A stretch of DNA of 64,000 nt, taken from assembly GCA_030704615.1 (NCBI GenBank), contig CM060733.1:8740001-8804000 (forward strand). The letters run 5' to 3'. Each line of letters starts with the position of its first letter. Position 1 is the stretch's first letter. Of this stretch, positions 35,082-47,700 are shown one piece after another. The position numbers and the translations under genes are program-made. The notes beneath the pieces are model-generated. The model worked only from the letters and a program-made list of their open reading frames with translations, did not search any database and was not told the origin of the DNA. This DNA is from Takakia lepidozioides. Taxonomy: Eukaryota > Streptophyta > Takakiopsida > Takakiales > Takakiaceae.

Positions 35082-36325
35082 ATGGCATAGCACGCCGGTT
35101 TTCGGCCTGTCAAATCTTTCCCACCTCCTCTCGAGAGTGGAGAAAAGAGTGACACAGAATTGGGTAACATTGGAGTGACACGTAACGGAGTGTTTTCTGT
35201 GTCACTCCAATTGGTGTAACTCCCACTTGGTATCGTGATTGACCAAGTACACCGACACATGGGTGACACACTAGACCTAGGTGAAAAATCCACCAAGAGT
35301 CGGGGATTGGTATGGCGTGAGTAGAAAAAAAAAACCCAACGCGAGCAGGATCCACGGTTATGGGGGTGATATGTATGCCGGCAGAAATACATATAACAGA
35401 TGAATATTGGGTTTTTTTTTGTTAATATTCTACATGGTGTATAAAGATAATTTTAAACATATAGAAGGAGCTTGAAAGGGAGAAATCAAACCCCTCCCCC
35501 CCCCAAGAGAAAAAAAAAAAACCCCGCAATCTTGCTGACGTCACCCAAGTTTCGTAGGCGAAACCCATATTTTTGAGTGGTTTTTGGGGATGTTCTACAC
35601 ACAATGTTTTCCCAAATGCCACATTGTTTATGTTCGCTAACCTTTGCGTTCTGGTAGATATATTTGTGGGTGTTTGTGCTGACGTGAGTTAAGCTTTGGA
35701 CGATTAGTTACGTAAGTTTTATGCGTGAGGATGATTTTCAGATAGTTTCGTATACTTTTTTGCGTGAGCACATTTTTGTTTCACTATGGCATATCCTCCG
35801 GTTTCTTGGGAAATATGCAGAATATGCCTCTTTGAATGCGTAAGCGGATGCTCAAAGAAGGAACGAAATGACCGTTTTGGTTCCATTTTATGACATTCCT
35901 GCACCAAACGGCCATTTTATGCACATTCCTGCAACAAACGGCCATTTCGTTTCTTGTTGTTGCTGTTCCTTGAAAGTTCCTCGTCGCTGAAAACGCAGCA
36001 CCCACCGACAAGGAAGACCAGCAACCGCGTATGTACGATCGATGGCTATGCTCTACGTACAAGTGGGGGTATTCACGTATACACTGAATAGGTATACGGA
36101 AAACTGAAAATATAAAAGGGAAAGAGCGTATTTCGAAATAGGGACGCACGTGCGGGGGTGCCGAGCGTAGGTGGTATACTCGCAGGGCGGTGTACCGTCT
36201 GCTCTCACTTTTGTGTGAAGACGATGCGCTCGCTGCCGCTGGCCCGGCATTCAAGATCCTGTTGATCGTTGCTCGTCAAATCTCTCTGAGAGCCTTGCGT
36301 ACAGGAAGTTATTGGGCATCGCACG
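35082..36325. other. Intergenic; promoter and leader of the splicing-factor gene at the right end
   Basis: No gene seen. There are homopolymer runs (poly-A near 35323 and 35506, poly-T near 35411, poly-C near 35494). A short two-copy repeat of period 30 bp (acattcctgcaNcaaacggcc) begins at 35893 and 35923. The right end from about 36180 probably belongs to the 5' leader of the following gene. Open frames on the minus strand here match nothing. Confidence 0.4.
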
Positions 36326-39300
36326 ATGGTAAGTGTTTCCCTGCACCCTGCTTTGTAGCTTTGAGGGGCTGCTATGGCGACTAACCCTTAAGTTTTCGGG
36401 GGTTTGGTCTCGGTTTCTGTTTTGCGGTTGGGGTTTGTTTCTTGGGATGTTGCCTCCGTGGGCTTCTTGGATGGCCATCTTCCGTAGGATGTTGCTTCCA
36501 TGGCCGTCTTGTTGTTCCGCTGAAAAGCGGATTCGTGCCACCCCGTGTAAGCAAGCTAGTGTAAGCGGCATCTATTTGGTATTTCTTTCCTTGCTTTCTC
36601 CTTGGGCTTGGTCGTTTTTTCTGTCTTGAGGGTTTCTGGAGGCCCTACGGTTGCGGATCTGGGACACAGATTTGTTGCCGGTTACGGTTGGTTTGCGGGT
36701 TTTTCTGTCGCTGATGGTAGACGAAGAGACTTTGAGGGAAAGAAAGCGTTTGGGCTTCAAACTGATGGCAATATGCCGTCATCTGGACTGATTTGTAGGG
36801 GTTTTTGGGGATGAAGTACAGTTTGTAGAGACCCACACCGCTTTCGGGTGTATCCTGTAGTAAAGGAAACCAAAAGAGCTTACCTTCGGCCCACGTGGGT
36901 AGTCGTTCCGGTGAGATGGTTTTTTGTTCAGTCGATCAAGTGTTCCTCCTTGGTTAACAGGCCTGGAGAATGAACGAACTGCCACTTTTTTTTACTTTAC
37001 CTGTATGACAGTCCTTTATTGGTCGAAGGATACATGACCATGAGACAGTAATCTCTTCATGGTTTTCAAGGGATAATAGGGTTAGTCAATGTTGGCTCTG
37101 CTGTGTATGCTGTATGGGTACTTCCTGCTTAGGAAGGTGTTAGATGGAAAGCTTTCACAGCTTTGACAGTTGTCTTCATCCTGTTCAACCTTTGTTACCC
37201 CAAGTGCGGAGTTTGCCAGTGTTGACCTCTGTTGTGCAACTTGACTGTTCTGGTTATCTTTGTGTAGTAACTGGATTTGGAGTTGGTTGTCGAGTGAACA
37301 ACTTGGCTTTGTTGGTGAAGTTGTTCTAAGTGAATAAATCAAAATTCTTTTTGGAGTCCATCTTCTTTCTTGCAGTATAAGGCACTGCAGATTTCTTGAA
37401 TTTGTAATGAAATCTTGGTCATTTTGCTTTAACAACCTTATTTCAAGTAAAAGTCTGCTTTGGCCCTGCATCAGAGTGTATTTGTGGTGTGGCAGTTGTT
37501 GAGTAATCCTGACCATTTTATGGTTTTGTGGTTGTGGAGCAGGGTGACTCTCCAAGGCGCAGCAGGTTCGTTCTGCGTTGACATTACTTAAACCCTCTCC
37601 TCTTTTTACAGCACAATCTCTCTTAGGTGTCAGAACAGATCTGCAGCATTCATAGAAAGAGTTGTAAAGTGATTGGTGTCATTTTTCAGGTACAGTGATT
37701 CACCATCCCCAAGACGCACGTCTCGTGGGCGCTCCCAGTCTCGTACTCCTCCCAGAAGGTCTAGATCCTCTCCCATCTCTCTGTCTCCTAGAAATATGTG
37801 ATCTGAAGCTGCTGTTCATGCACACCTTTCTGCTGTAGACAACTATCTTGGTGTGGTTGGCGTTTACTGATAGTCAAGGAATAAAGCTGGGATTTAGGAC
37901 ATGGATGGATAGAAAAAGATATCAGCAAATACATTCGTTCTGTGGGGAATCTGCCAAGTTTGATGCAGTCGTTAAGGGATGAGAGCGGTTCAACTTGCAC
38001 ACTATCAAGGTTTCCTTTTTGTTGATGGTTCCTCGATCTCCTGAAGGGTAGTTTATAGCAGGGAATTTCAAACAGTTCTAAGCCTTTTATGTGCTTTGGT
38101 GGGGTGGGCACAGGGATAGTGGATCGAGGGAGGACGCCCTCAATCCGGGGAACAACTTGTATGTAACAGGTCTCTCTACCCGTGTGACTGAGAAGGAGTT
38201 GGAAGAGCACTTCTCTGGCGAGGGAAAGGTATGTTGTGATGTCTCATAATCTACTGATGGAGATTTGTGTGCTTAGTGCATTGTGAATGACTTTGTAACC
38301 ACTGAACTAAAACATAGGTTGTGCATGAGCCTAGTGATTTATGCGGTACTGATTAAAGCTTCACATTCTGACCAGGTTGCTGCTCCTTGGTCTATGAGGG
38401 CTTGAAAAGTTCCCTCAAAATGACTTTGTTCGCTTGCTATTTTGTGCATCAGGTGACGGAGTGTCGCCTGGTGGTTGATCCTCGCACCCGAGAATCAAGA
38501 GGGTTTGGGTTTGTCACCATGGAGAACGGTGATGATGCTGATCGCTGCATCAAATATCTCAACCGCTCCACACTTGAGGGCCGCATAATAACTGTGGAGA
38601 AGGTGATTGCTTGTTTGTCTTGTTATTCCCTCAACCTCATCCCACCCCCCCGGGCCAGTGGTAAATTCCACCTGCTTTTGTGTTTCTTCCTTTACACTCA
38701 ACACAAAGGGTACATGTGGATGACCTGTAGGTATGCACATAGCCGCATCAGTGTAGAGCTGGGCATGTGCAAGTAAGTAAAGCTGGACAACTCAAATTAC
38801 TACTGGTGTTCAAGGCATAGAAGTTATGAGAACAATTACAAGTATACCATGTCAAGTCTTTACTTGGAAGGGGCTAGGATAGCTGATACGGGTTAGTGCT
38901 AATTGGAATCGCCTGTCTTCCTTGGAACCATTGGTCGTCCAGAGAACATCCGGCTTCTGCGTCAATCAACCGTACAGTGGTTTAGATTGTGCGACCCGGT
39001 GTGCCCTAGCGAATATGACCACCGAGAAATGGCAGCGATTCTTAATACTGTCTCACTGAGGCATTCAAGTCGGCCAGTTGGAGCTTTGCACCACAAACTC
39101 ACAACAAAAATTTCACCGACCAAATTTCCACTCGAATCGACTATAAATGTCAAGTGGATGTGATGAAGGCTTGGTGCTGGGCTCTCTGCTGCAGCATTCT
39201 GCTTTTGCATGCTCCAAAGCCAGCTGGCATCCTTCAGTTGGTTGTAGGCGGCAAGACAGACAGACTCAGTTGTTTTCCTCAAACACACCGGTTTTACATC

Positions 39301-41070
39301 AATTCTTTCAAGTTTTCCTTGCTGGTGCTGCTAACTCCCTGCGGGCCCCGCCAAACCACCAGCAATGGCACCACAACCATAGCTCATCTGCTGCAACAGA
39401 GTTGCACAATCTGTTTCCAACCCACTCTATCAGCGCCTGCCATCTCAATTATTCACTACGAGCCCTTTGGTCCTTAAGGTGGGTCAGGACAGCATTTTAT
39501 ACGAATAGCACCAGCAAGTTACTGTAGGCCTTTGGTGAACCCTTCTATTCTCCTACTACCATCTGGTTTGCTTTGTGTTGTGTTTGTTCTTAGCCCTGTG
39601 CCCTGACAGTTGTTTGATGCAGATGTTTTGGGAACTGTGTTTGAATGTCTATTACATGACATTTTGTCAAAAGGGTGATCCTGGCATCAATTCACATACT
39701 TGTACACAACGATGTCACTGCTTGCCTTAGCTTGCATGTACAGCCATTTCTACATCTTCCGATTCCACTTTGGTTGGTAAGATCTGGGGATGACAGCTGT
39801 GGTTGAGACAAATAAATCTCTATGGTGTTCTTGATTGTGGATCAATCCACTCCGGTGGGGCTAGGACATTCCGTATGCAAATTGAGACGTGCTGGTTAGG
39901 AACCACCTGACTCACCAAGTGTCTGTCACCTTATGTTCCCTTGTGGCCACTCTGGGTCCTCCTGTGACAGGCCACCTACATTCCCCTGGGAGCCTTCCTG
40001 CTAGTGGTAATGAACAGGAGATATGGGAGTGCCGTCCTGCATACCTGCTTCAAGGACATCTGTGTAGAAGGGCCCCTGGCTACTGTATTGGGCAGTGATA
40101 CAACTTACTTTTGTTTGGAATAGTCTTTACTGTATTGGGTTCTCTTGCTCTGGTTTGTTTCTCCGGAGACTATTATACTGAGTTACCTTGGAAGTGCAGG
40201 CTAAACGGAAGCGAGCAAGAACCCCCACCCCGGGCGAGTACCTCGGTGTACGTGGTATGTGTACAAGCCCAACCCATGCTTTGTTATGGTCATTGGATTT
40301 TCTGATTGTCAATGAGAACACAATCATATGTAGAGGTGCTTGCCAATTACACACCAGACTGTTACATCCCGCAAATTTACAGAGACTATTTCTCAACAAG
40401 GGACCAATGGACTGTTGAAGGATCAAAAGAAATGAAGTCCTTACAGATACAAAAACAAAGAAAAAGAACAGCAGCATTGTCATTCAGGGGGTCAGTCACC
40501 TATCAAATGTCATCTGGTTTCTTCGGTATGTTTGGTTAGGGAGGTTTACAAATTCTCCTTGCAGTGAGCCTTCTTACCTTGGATGTATTCTCCTGTTCTC
40601 ATTGTCGATGTAGTTTATGTTCACTTTGCTGATGTAAGCCTGAAGATCATCTTGCACTTACATGCCTGTTTGTGTCCTCCTGCGGGTTTTCTTGGGAGGG
40701 GCCCTGCTAGTTTGCTCATAGCCTGCCTTGTGTAGATGTAGGGAGTGATTACTTAACCAGTTGGGCATCATGTCAGTGATGAATCTCTCGTGCCATGATG
40801 GAAGGTAATGGAAATATTCTTTAACCTGAGTTTTAATGTGTCCCAGCTGCCATGCAAGCTCACTCGCGTGGCTATGGTGGGGACTACGGAGGGAGAGACA
40901 ATGGAAGAGATGGTTATGCGGCACGTCGTGCCCCTCGCTATGAATCCTCTCGGGCTGGTCGTGATGGCCGGGATATGCGGGAGAGGGAACGCTCCCCGCG
41001 CTACTCTCCTTACCGGGGTTACCGCCGTGAGCGCTCCCGTTCACCTCGTTACTCTCCATACCGACGCTGA
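36326..41070 (+). CDS. Transformer-2/SR45a-like splicing factor (RRM flanked by RS regions)
   Basis: Seven coding exons (36326-36328, 37543-37565, 37690-37797, 38114-38228, 38453-38602, 40200-40254, 40847-41070) join in phase to about 225 residues. The start codon ATG is exactly the last codon of exon 1, followed by a 23-bp micro-exon (GDSPRRSR). An RS-rich N terminus (SRGRSQSRTPPRRSRSSP) precedes the RRM. RNP2 is LYVTGL (60-65) and RNP1 is RGFGFVTM (99-106), ending IITVEK at 133. The linker AKRKRARTPTPGEYLGVR matches the TPTPG.YLG linker of plant SR45a. The C terminus is Gly/Arg/Tyr-rich, then RSPRYSPYRGYRRERSRSPR. Such proteins bind GAA-type exonic enhancers and steer alternative splicing in the nucleus. 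Exon 3 may instead end at the AG of an earlier donor (AGAAG|GTCTAG), which is also in phase. The 1.6-kb intron 5 is a candidate place for a regulated exon. Confidence 0.9.
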
Positions 41071-42415
41071 GAGTCTCGTGATGCTTTCTCCTTGGTACAG
41101 CTATTTCTCTTGATCAATTGAGTCTGGTATAATGTGTCATTCAGGTGTCTTTTCAAAAGTGAATTCTGGTGCATCCTGCATCTATGTTTGAAGCCTGTAT
41201 GGCATGTTACTCTGGTATGAAGTGATGATTCCTTCAAATTTGTTTGTCTTGGCTTGTCTATGACATGCATGTGGGCTACTTTTGACCTTTGGACCCCTAA
41301 TCTGAAATGCCTGATTATTTTGTCAAATGTGCATCTGGTTCCGTAATTCCGGGATCTTGCAACATCATCCCCAAAAATCCCCTTTCACCTTTGTCCACAA
41401 TCTTTTCCTTAGCTTCAGTCAAACCATTATTTCTGTGATCACGTTACTTATCCACCCATCCATTTTCTGGAACTATGAATGGATCCTTGAAATTTTCAGC
41501 CTACTCATTTTCGTTTTATGATGAATAGTGATGGGTGTTATGGATTCAGCACAATGACAGCCCCCCTTACAATGGCTTACAGAGCACTGTAGATTTATGC
41601 AGATAGCAATGATCTTCGAAACACAACTCTTTGGAAAGTGTTCTTAATTTTATAGTAGTTGGTTGTGTTCTGGAGTTGGTGTCCACCGGTGTGCAGTATT
41701 ACTTGAGGCCTTTTGAAACACTTGGTTCTATTGCATCATCTTGCCTGTGATGGGTTCCAGGTCTAGCACCACTCCATGCTTGCAAGGTTATTGAGCATCT
41801 TCTGTTCAATTCAAACTAGGTTGCAATACAATCATAGCAAGTCAGCTACTGGTGGACTAGCTTGCAGTACACCAAGTTGTACTTCAAGATAGTCTCTTCC
41901 AGGGAGGATGTTTACGCACTGTGTGAACTTTGTGATATGGACACTCTAACTAACTTGAAGGGTACATATGGTGCAAGCAGTAATCGGTCATCTGTGGACT
42001 GAAAAAGCGGGCCTACCTGCACCGTCCTGACCAGTATGTGTGCCACATGCTACATTGAGGGGACAAGCAAGATGAGGACAGTTCAGTACCTTGATGAATC
42101 TGTACATGCTGCTCAAGTGACAGAGTGTAGAACCAGTGTAGGGCTGAGAGTGGCATCCAGGAGTTCAGGGGAAAAACTGATGCATTCCCTGCCGCATATA
42201 TGATCACAACCCCAACCCCGGATTTGTTGGTCTTTTGTACCTGTGGAGGCTCTACCAGATGGAGACTAGGAATTATGACAGGATTTTGGAGAATATTTTC
42301 CCAGCAACCTGAGACAGACTAATGGAAGGGTCAATGTAGAGTCATAGGCACAAGCTGAGGCTTCAGGTTGGACTCTATTGAGGGATGGCAAACATTTATC
42401 TGTCTCTTCGAGTAA
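41071..42415. other. Intergenic, convergent 3' ends
   Basis: Spacer between the splicing-factor gene (+) and the DUF642 gene (-). It should contain both 3' untranslated regions. No further exons, RNA genes or transposon domains recognised. Confidence 0.4.
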
Positions 42416-43717
42416 TTATGAAATACACCACAGGATCCATAGGTTGAAGGCAGACAACACGGGTGTGGCTACAAAGAGTAGACTCATTTTGTTCGCATTG
42501 TTTATGGGAACAGTACCGATTTCAAACATAGCATAATTCAGTCCGGAAGAGACCTGAAAGACCTGAACATTATCTAGCAAAGGTCCAAAGCTTCCAGGGA
42601 TTTTGCTCACAAAAGTCAGTTTGGCGCTGGTGTCAGGTGTCTTGTTGAGAAATGTGAGGTTTTTGGTTTGCCAACCCACACTGGACGTGGAATATCCAGT
42701 GGTTTTCATGCGAACAGTAACGGAACTCAAAAGCTTTCCACTAGGCACACCCTCCACCTTCACATAGAGATCACCCTCAATTTCCTCAGCTGGCGTTGGG
42801 TTTACCGCTGTGTCAAACAAGACAGTGTATCGACTGCTTGATGATGTATTGAAAGTTGTGCTGAGGGTGGCAGCAGCTCCTTGACAGCTCAAATCTAGAA
42901 GGGTCCATGTGTCATCAGTTGAAGGTTGGAGCGCCCCTAGGCTTGTGTTAAAGATTGCCATCGTCCCTGCTTCCAGCGACCATTTGTTAATTGCAGAGGA
43001 CGGAGCATAAAGCTGCACCGAGGACGTTGAACCGTCAAACTGCACACTTACACTTGGGTGTAGTTGTTCAAAGCTTCCGTTCTCCAGCAAGTTGTCCAGA
43101 GTGACCTTGATGTTTGCCACCAGGACACCATATGGACCTTGGACAAGGGAGGCGAGATACAAAATAGTGGGCACCCCAGTGCCTAGCATTTTACAAGAGA
43201 CTGTCTGCCATTGGATAGCCTGGCGGGAGATGCTGACATTCTTCGCTGCAAATGGGTTATATACGGGTCCGACTCTTCTTCCGAAAGTGTTGAAGAGAAT
43301 GACGCGCAAGGCTTTTGGCTGAGGCCCTCCGTCAGGGTTGTCAGCAATGCTCATCAATATGGTATAGATTGCACCCTTACGAGGGGTGTACATAGGCATG
43401 CTGATTATGTGGCCTGGTCCCCCTCGAAAATTCATGTGGAGAATGCGAGAACAGTTGAAATTGGGGGGCGCCATATATGATTCCGTTTCCAGAAGCTGCA
43501 GCCCTCCATGGACAGCAATCCAGTAAGGCAGCATAGTTTTTATGCCGTTGGCAATGATGTCCGAAGAAGAGTACATTCCAAACGGGGAACTCCATATGAC
43601 CATCTCAAAGTCCCCATTTTGCAGGAGGTTTGGTGCGTCAGAGTCTGCTACATCGATCAGCATGAGAGACAACGCAAGTGTTATAGGCAACAGCAGCCTG
43701 AGAACATGCAAAGCCAT
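42416..43717 (-). CDS. DUF642-type secreted cell-wall protein, intronless
   Basis: One uninterrupted frame of 433 residues. The ATG at 43717 was chosen because it opens directly into a signal peptide (MALHVLRLLLPITLALSLML); the frame extends 41 codons upstream without such a signal. Two tandem domains follow. The first begins NLLQNGDFE (about residue 30) and contains LPYWIAVHGGLQLLE; the second begins NLLENGSFE and ends in SFGPLLDNVQVF. This is the layout of the DUF642/BIIDXI family, apoplastic galactose-binding-like proteins that interact with cell-wall polymers and pectin methylesterases. Several NXS/T sites are present. The last 20 or so residues are hydrophobic (MSLLFVATPVLSAFNLWILW), which would fit a GPI-anchor signal. 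Divergence from the typical family is considerable. The absence of introns is unusual for this family as I know it and might point to a retrocopy, although the frame is intact. Confidence 0.8.
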   Translation of the reverse strand: MALHVLRLLLPITLALSLMLIDVADSDAPNLLQNGDFEMVIWSSPFGMYSSSDIIANGIKTMLPYWIAVHGGLQLLETESYMAPPNFNCSRILHMNFRGGPGHIISMPMYTPRKGAIYTILMSIADNPDGGPQPKALRVILFNTFGRRVGPVYNPFAAKNVSISRQAIQWQTVSCKMLGTGVPTILYLASLVQGPYGVLVANIKVTLDNLLENGSFEQLHPSVSVQFDGSTSSVQLYAPSSAINKWSLEAGTMAIFNTSLGALQPSTDDTWTLLDLSCQGAAATLSTTFNTSSSSRYTVLFDTAVNPTPAEEIEGDLYVKVEGVPSGKLLSSVTVRMKTTGYSTSSVGWQTKNLTFLNKTPDTSAKLTFVSKIPGSFGPLLDNVQVFQVSSGLNYAMFEIGTVPINNANKMSLLFVATPVLSAFNLWILWCIS

Positions 43718-44764
43718 ACCAGGTGAACATCTGTCCCTTTCCACCACCTTCCTCCAATCCTTTGAAGTTATCGAATGTGTTGAATCAAAATCACTTGAAA
43801 GGCTTCGCCTTTCAATCTGTGGAAGGGCAGCCACTATCACACATCGCTTCTTTACAAATAGTTATTTGGATGTATTTGTCTGCCCACAAGTCTCTGTCGT
43901 CTTTGGGCTCCTTGGCTACCTCTCAGGGTACACCATGGTTTGATCTTACACAGTGAAATTGCTGCCCTGATCGTAACTTGCAGTTCAAATATGAAAACCT
44001 GTGTACATATCTGTAATACTCCACCAGCTGTTGTCACTTGCGCTTTGCATTTTTTTTGTGCCTGTCTCTTTGGCTCCCTTCATTTTCCAGTATCCTATGT
44101 ACCTTTGTATCAGGGAAGGAACGAGCTTACACCTTCCTCTCAGGCATCCTACCCCTTAGCTATATCCAAATTTCATCTCTCTCCTCTTTGAACCATTTCT
44201 CGCTGTCTACCCGCAAAGGCTGTCTTCCCTCTCCGGTGAATTTAGGATGGTCGTGCATAGACTGTTCCCCAGAAGAAACCATGATCTTTTCCTCTCCCTT
44301 GTCCACAAACTTGACATCATTTTGTACATTCTTCATGTGGGTATCTTTAACACCACCAGCAACTCTCTCTTGCTCTTCAACTCTCTATTTTCTGATAAGT
44401 TTGCACATCTCCCTAGAAGCCATACCCTCTGTAGTTGTCATTTAGCTCCAAGCTCCACTTCTTTGCGCATCGGTTCTTCGAGAGGTAGTTACACAAATTG
44501 GAGAGCATGAAGCGGATCAACCACACATTGCCGTAAAGCACTTTCAAACGGAGGGACCTCCGTTGATCGGGAGGGTCCTGATTTGCAGTGAAGGGTCCTC
44601 GGATGTATCCTGCTTTATTACGCACTGCCCTACACACTTCATTAAAGTTTGAATAATATGTAGTGTATGTTGAAGTTGTCTTTTTATTATTTTTAAATAA
44701 TATTTTTTTAAGTTTAGGTATTTCCTCATATTTTGCTGTAGATCTTAGCATTTGTTTTAAAAAA
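43718..44764. other. Upstream region of the DUF642 gene
   Basis: It contains the promoter of the minus-strand gene. Overlapping short frames on both strands look like chance. An AT-rich run lies at about 44640-44770. No element recognised until the LINE that begins at 44765. Confidence 0.35.
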
Positions 44765-47700
44765 AACAAATAAAAGGGGACAGAGGCCCTTTTAATCAAA
44801 TTAATAGAAAGGTCAGAAGGTGGAAAAAATAACCACCACCAAGGCCGTGAGGGTTACTAAGGGGAAACTTCCCCGTGACCCTAGCAAACAAGCTAAACAA
44901 CAAGAGGTAACCAAGAGCTAGAGAGATATGTGTGTGAGAGAGATGTATAGATTATAGGAAGGATTTTAGGGTGATCGAAATAGTGGTTGTAAAGAGGAGT
45001 TATGCAAAAAGCGGAGGAAGTGCAGGAGAGGCAGCGTTTGCAATAACATGTTCGCGATTTGAAGGTTCTGAGCTGCCAAGGCTGCTAAGTGAGGAGATTG
45101 AGGAGTAGTAAGAATGAGGGAGCAAGAAATCATCAGTACAGCCGACTGCCAGTGTTGGTACAAGAGTCCGAACTGATCCAAAACCCCAGGTATCAAAACT
45201 TGAGTTGTGCTCTTGATTTAGTGTCCCTAGCTCTTTTATGTCTCCAATTGAATTTCCCTCACCAGGAGACTTCCCATTGAGTGGGGATGGCGTCTTTCCA
45301 GGGCTGGAGCCGAGCAGGTCGCCTTTGCCCCAGGAGTGTATGAAATCTTGAAGCAGCTTGCGTCCTCGTTGCTCTGAAGTTCTGGAAATAGCTGCACACA
45401 CAGAGTCCCACGCTTTCCTCCCCTCAGTTTAACAGATAATGATATGTATGAAACAAGATTGATCTGCCTCTGGGGAGTTTGCCCTCATAAACCCAAGCAC
45501 ACCTTGCTTTCCACATATTCCATAAGGTGTGAGCTCTCAGAGAAGCCCAGACCGGGCAGCTAACCTGAGATTGAGCAATGTGAACATTGAGGAGCAGCAG
45601 TGAAGGAGGGGGTGGATTGGAGAAAGAGGCCCAGCGAAGAATAGAAGCCAAGAATTACTCCCCAAATCCTACTTGAGATATTGCAGGAAGCAAACAGTGT
45701 TCAATAGACTCTGGTTCAAGTAGGCGGAGGGGGCAGGCAGGCTGGTTCTCATGGGTAACAAGCCTGATGGGGAGTATTCTGTGTGCCAGTTTCCATAGGA
45801 AGCCGGATACTTTTGCAGAACGGTCCTTTCTCCAAATGTCTCTCCAGACCTTGTCCCAGCAGCCTTGAGGTAAAATTTGGCTGTCCATTTTCTTTGAAAA
45901 GATCGAGGTAGGTTGATGAGAGAGTAACCCAGCTTCACAGAATAACCAAAGAAATGGGTTTTTTTCCCGTCCATCCATCGCCACTCTCCTGGATCGAATT
46001 GCAAGTCAGCCAAAGGGCAGGAGAGGAACCAGGTAAATGATTCATGAAAGGCCCATTGCACTTCCATTCCTGGGGGAGGCAAGGGGTTGGCATTGCCTTT
46101 ACTGTCCAACACTCTTATGTGACAGAGGTCGTCCTTGTTGTGGTCTGTAATGCCTTGAAAAGCCAGACTGTCTTCGGCATCTGGTATGAAGCCTATCGCC
46201 GTTGCTATGTTTCCATGCGTGGAGAGAACGAGGATTATCAGGAGAATGCGGGGATAGACCCCATCAAATAAGGTTGAATGAGTTTGCTCCAGGGAGTACT
46301 CCTGCGTTTTATTGCCCTCGGTATCCACTTTGCCAAAAGTGCTTTGAACTGAGCTGCAATGTCCAAAATTCCCAAGCCTCCCCGCTTTTCTTTTGGCACA
46401 GCTGGTCCCATGAGACTAGTGCCCGTCTCGATGGCGTAGTGGGGGTGGCCCCCCAGATGAAATTTCTAATGAGGGCTCTTATCTCCTTATGAAGGGCAAC
46501 CTCCAGGTCCCATACTGCAGCAAAAAACCATAGCGAGCCTTCCAAAACTTGATTGGTTACTAGTGCTCTACCCATTATAGAAAGCATTGCTGAGCTCCAA
46601 AAAGCCAGGCTTCTCTCAAGTCTGGAAAGCACCTCTTTCATTCGGTTGTGTTGCGTAAGATGTATGCCCATCTGGTAACCCAGCAAGGTGTGTGACTCCC
46701 CCGGTTGCAGCCACCTTAAACCAAGGTCTTGGCCCCATGATTGACAATGTGTTGTGGGAGCCCCATCTTGCAGGAGGGAGAGGATTCCCATGGACTTTCC
46801 CCAGTTCACTTTTCAGGCCTGATCCAATGCAAAAAGTATGGAGGGCATTTAGCGCTCTGTCTATGTTATTTTTCCTTGTATTGTCTAGTAGGAGCACCGT
46901 GTCATCTGCATACATAGATAATTTCAGCATTTTCGGGCCTGTAGGTGGGCAATTGAAGACCAATGATGTCGTGTCTAGAGTCCAGAATATGACCAATGAA
47001 TCCGCCGCAATCAAGAAAAGGAACGGGGCGAGTGGACAACCTTGTCGAACTGATCTGGATATTGGGAAGGATGTGGAGATTACCCCATTAACCATTACCT
47101 TGCTGGAGGCCGAATGAAGCCCATGCCAGGAAAGGACCCCCAAGCCCTGTTTTTTCCAAAATCTTCAGGAGAAAAGGCCAGTCAATGGAGTCGAAAGCCT
47201 TCTCAAAATCCAGCATAAGGAACGCCAAAGGCTGAGTTTTCACCTCAGCCCTGTGGAGGCTCTCATGGGCTAGAAGGATGTTATCAAGAATCATGCGATC
47301 CTTGAGGAAGCCTGTTTGATTTTTCCTTATGATGTTCGGCAGCAACGGTTGCAGCCTGAGTGCCAAGGCCTTTGCAATGATTTTATAGGTAGAGTTTAAC
47401 AACGTGATTGGCTGATAATTTGCCATATTGTCTCTTTCCCCCTTTTTGAAAATCAGTGTTACCAGTCCCTCAGAGATCTGGGATGGCATGATATTTTTGT
47501 CCATGATGTCGTTGGCCATTGACAAGAAATCATCTCCTATAGCTTGCCAGAGAACTTTGAACAGCTCAATAGGGAGGCCGTCCAGGCCTGGTGATTTTTG
47601 AGAGGCCATGGAATCCACTGCCCTTCCCAGTTCCTGCATGTCAAAGGGTGATGTCAGGCTTGTTTTTTCCCTGTAAGAGAGAGCACAAGGGACCTGGCTG

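Noticed and set aside
35784-36254. 156-codon open frame on the minus strand
   Set aside because: Low-complexity composition over a short tandem repeat and the likely leader of the next gene; no family resemblance.
38962-39527. Long open frames on both strands in intron 5 of the splicing-factor gene
   Set aside because: No recognisable protein; opposite-strand overlap and no acceptor/donor pair in phase with the host exons.
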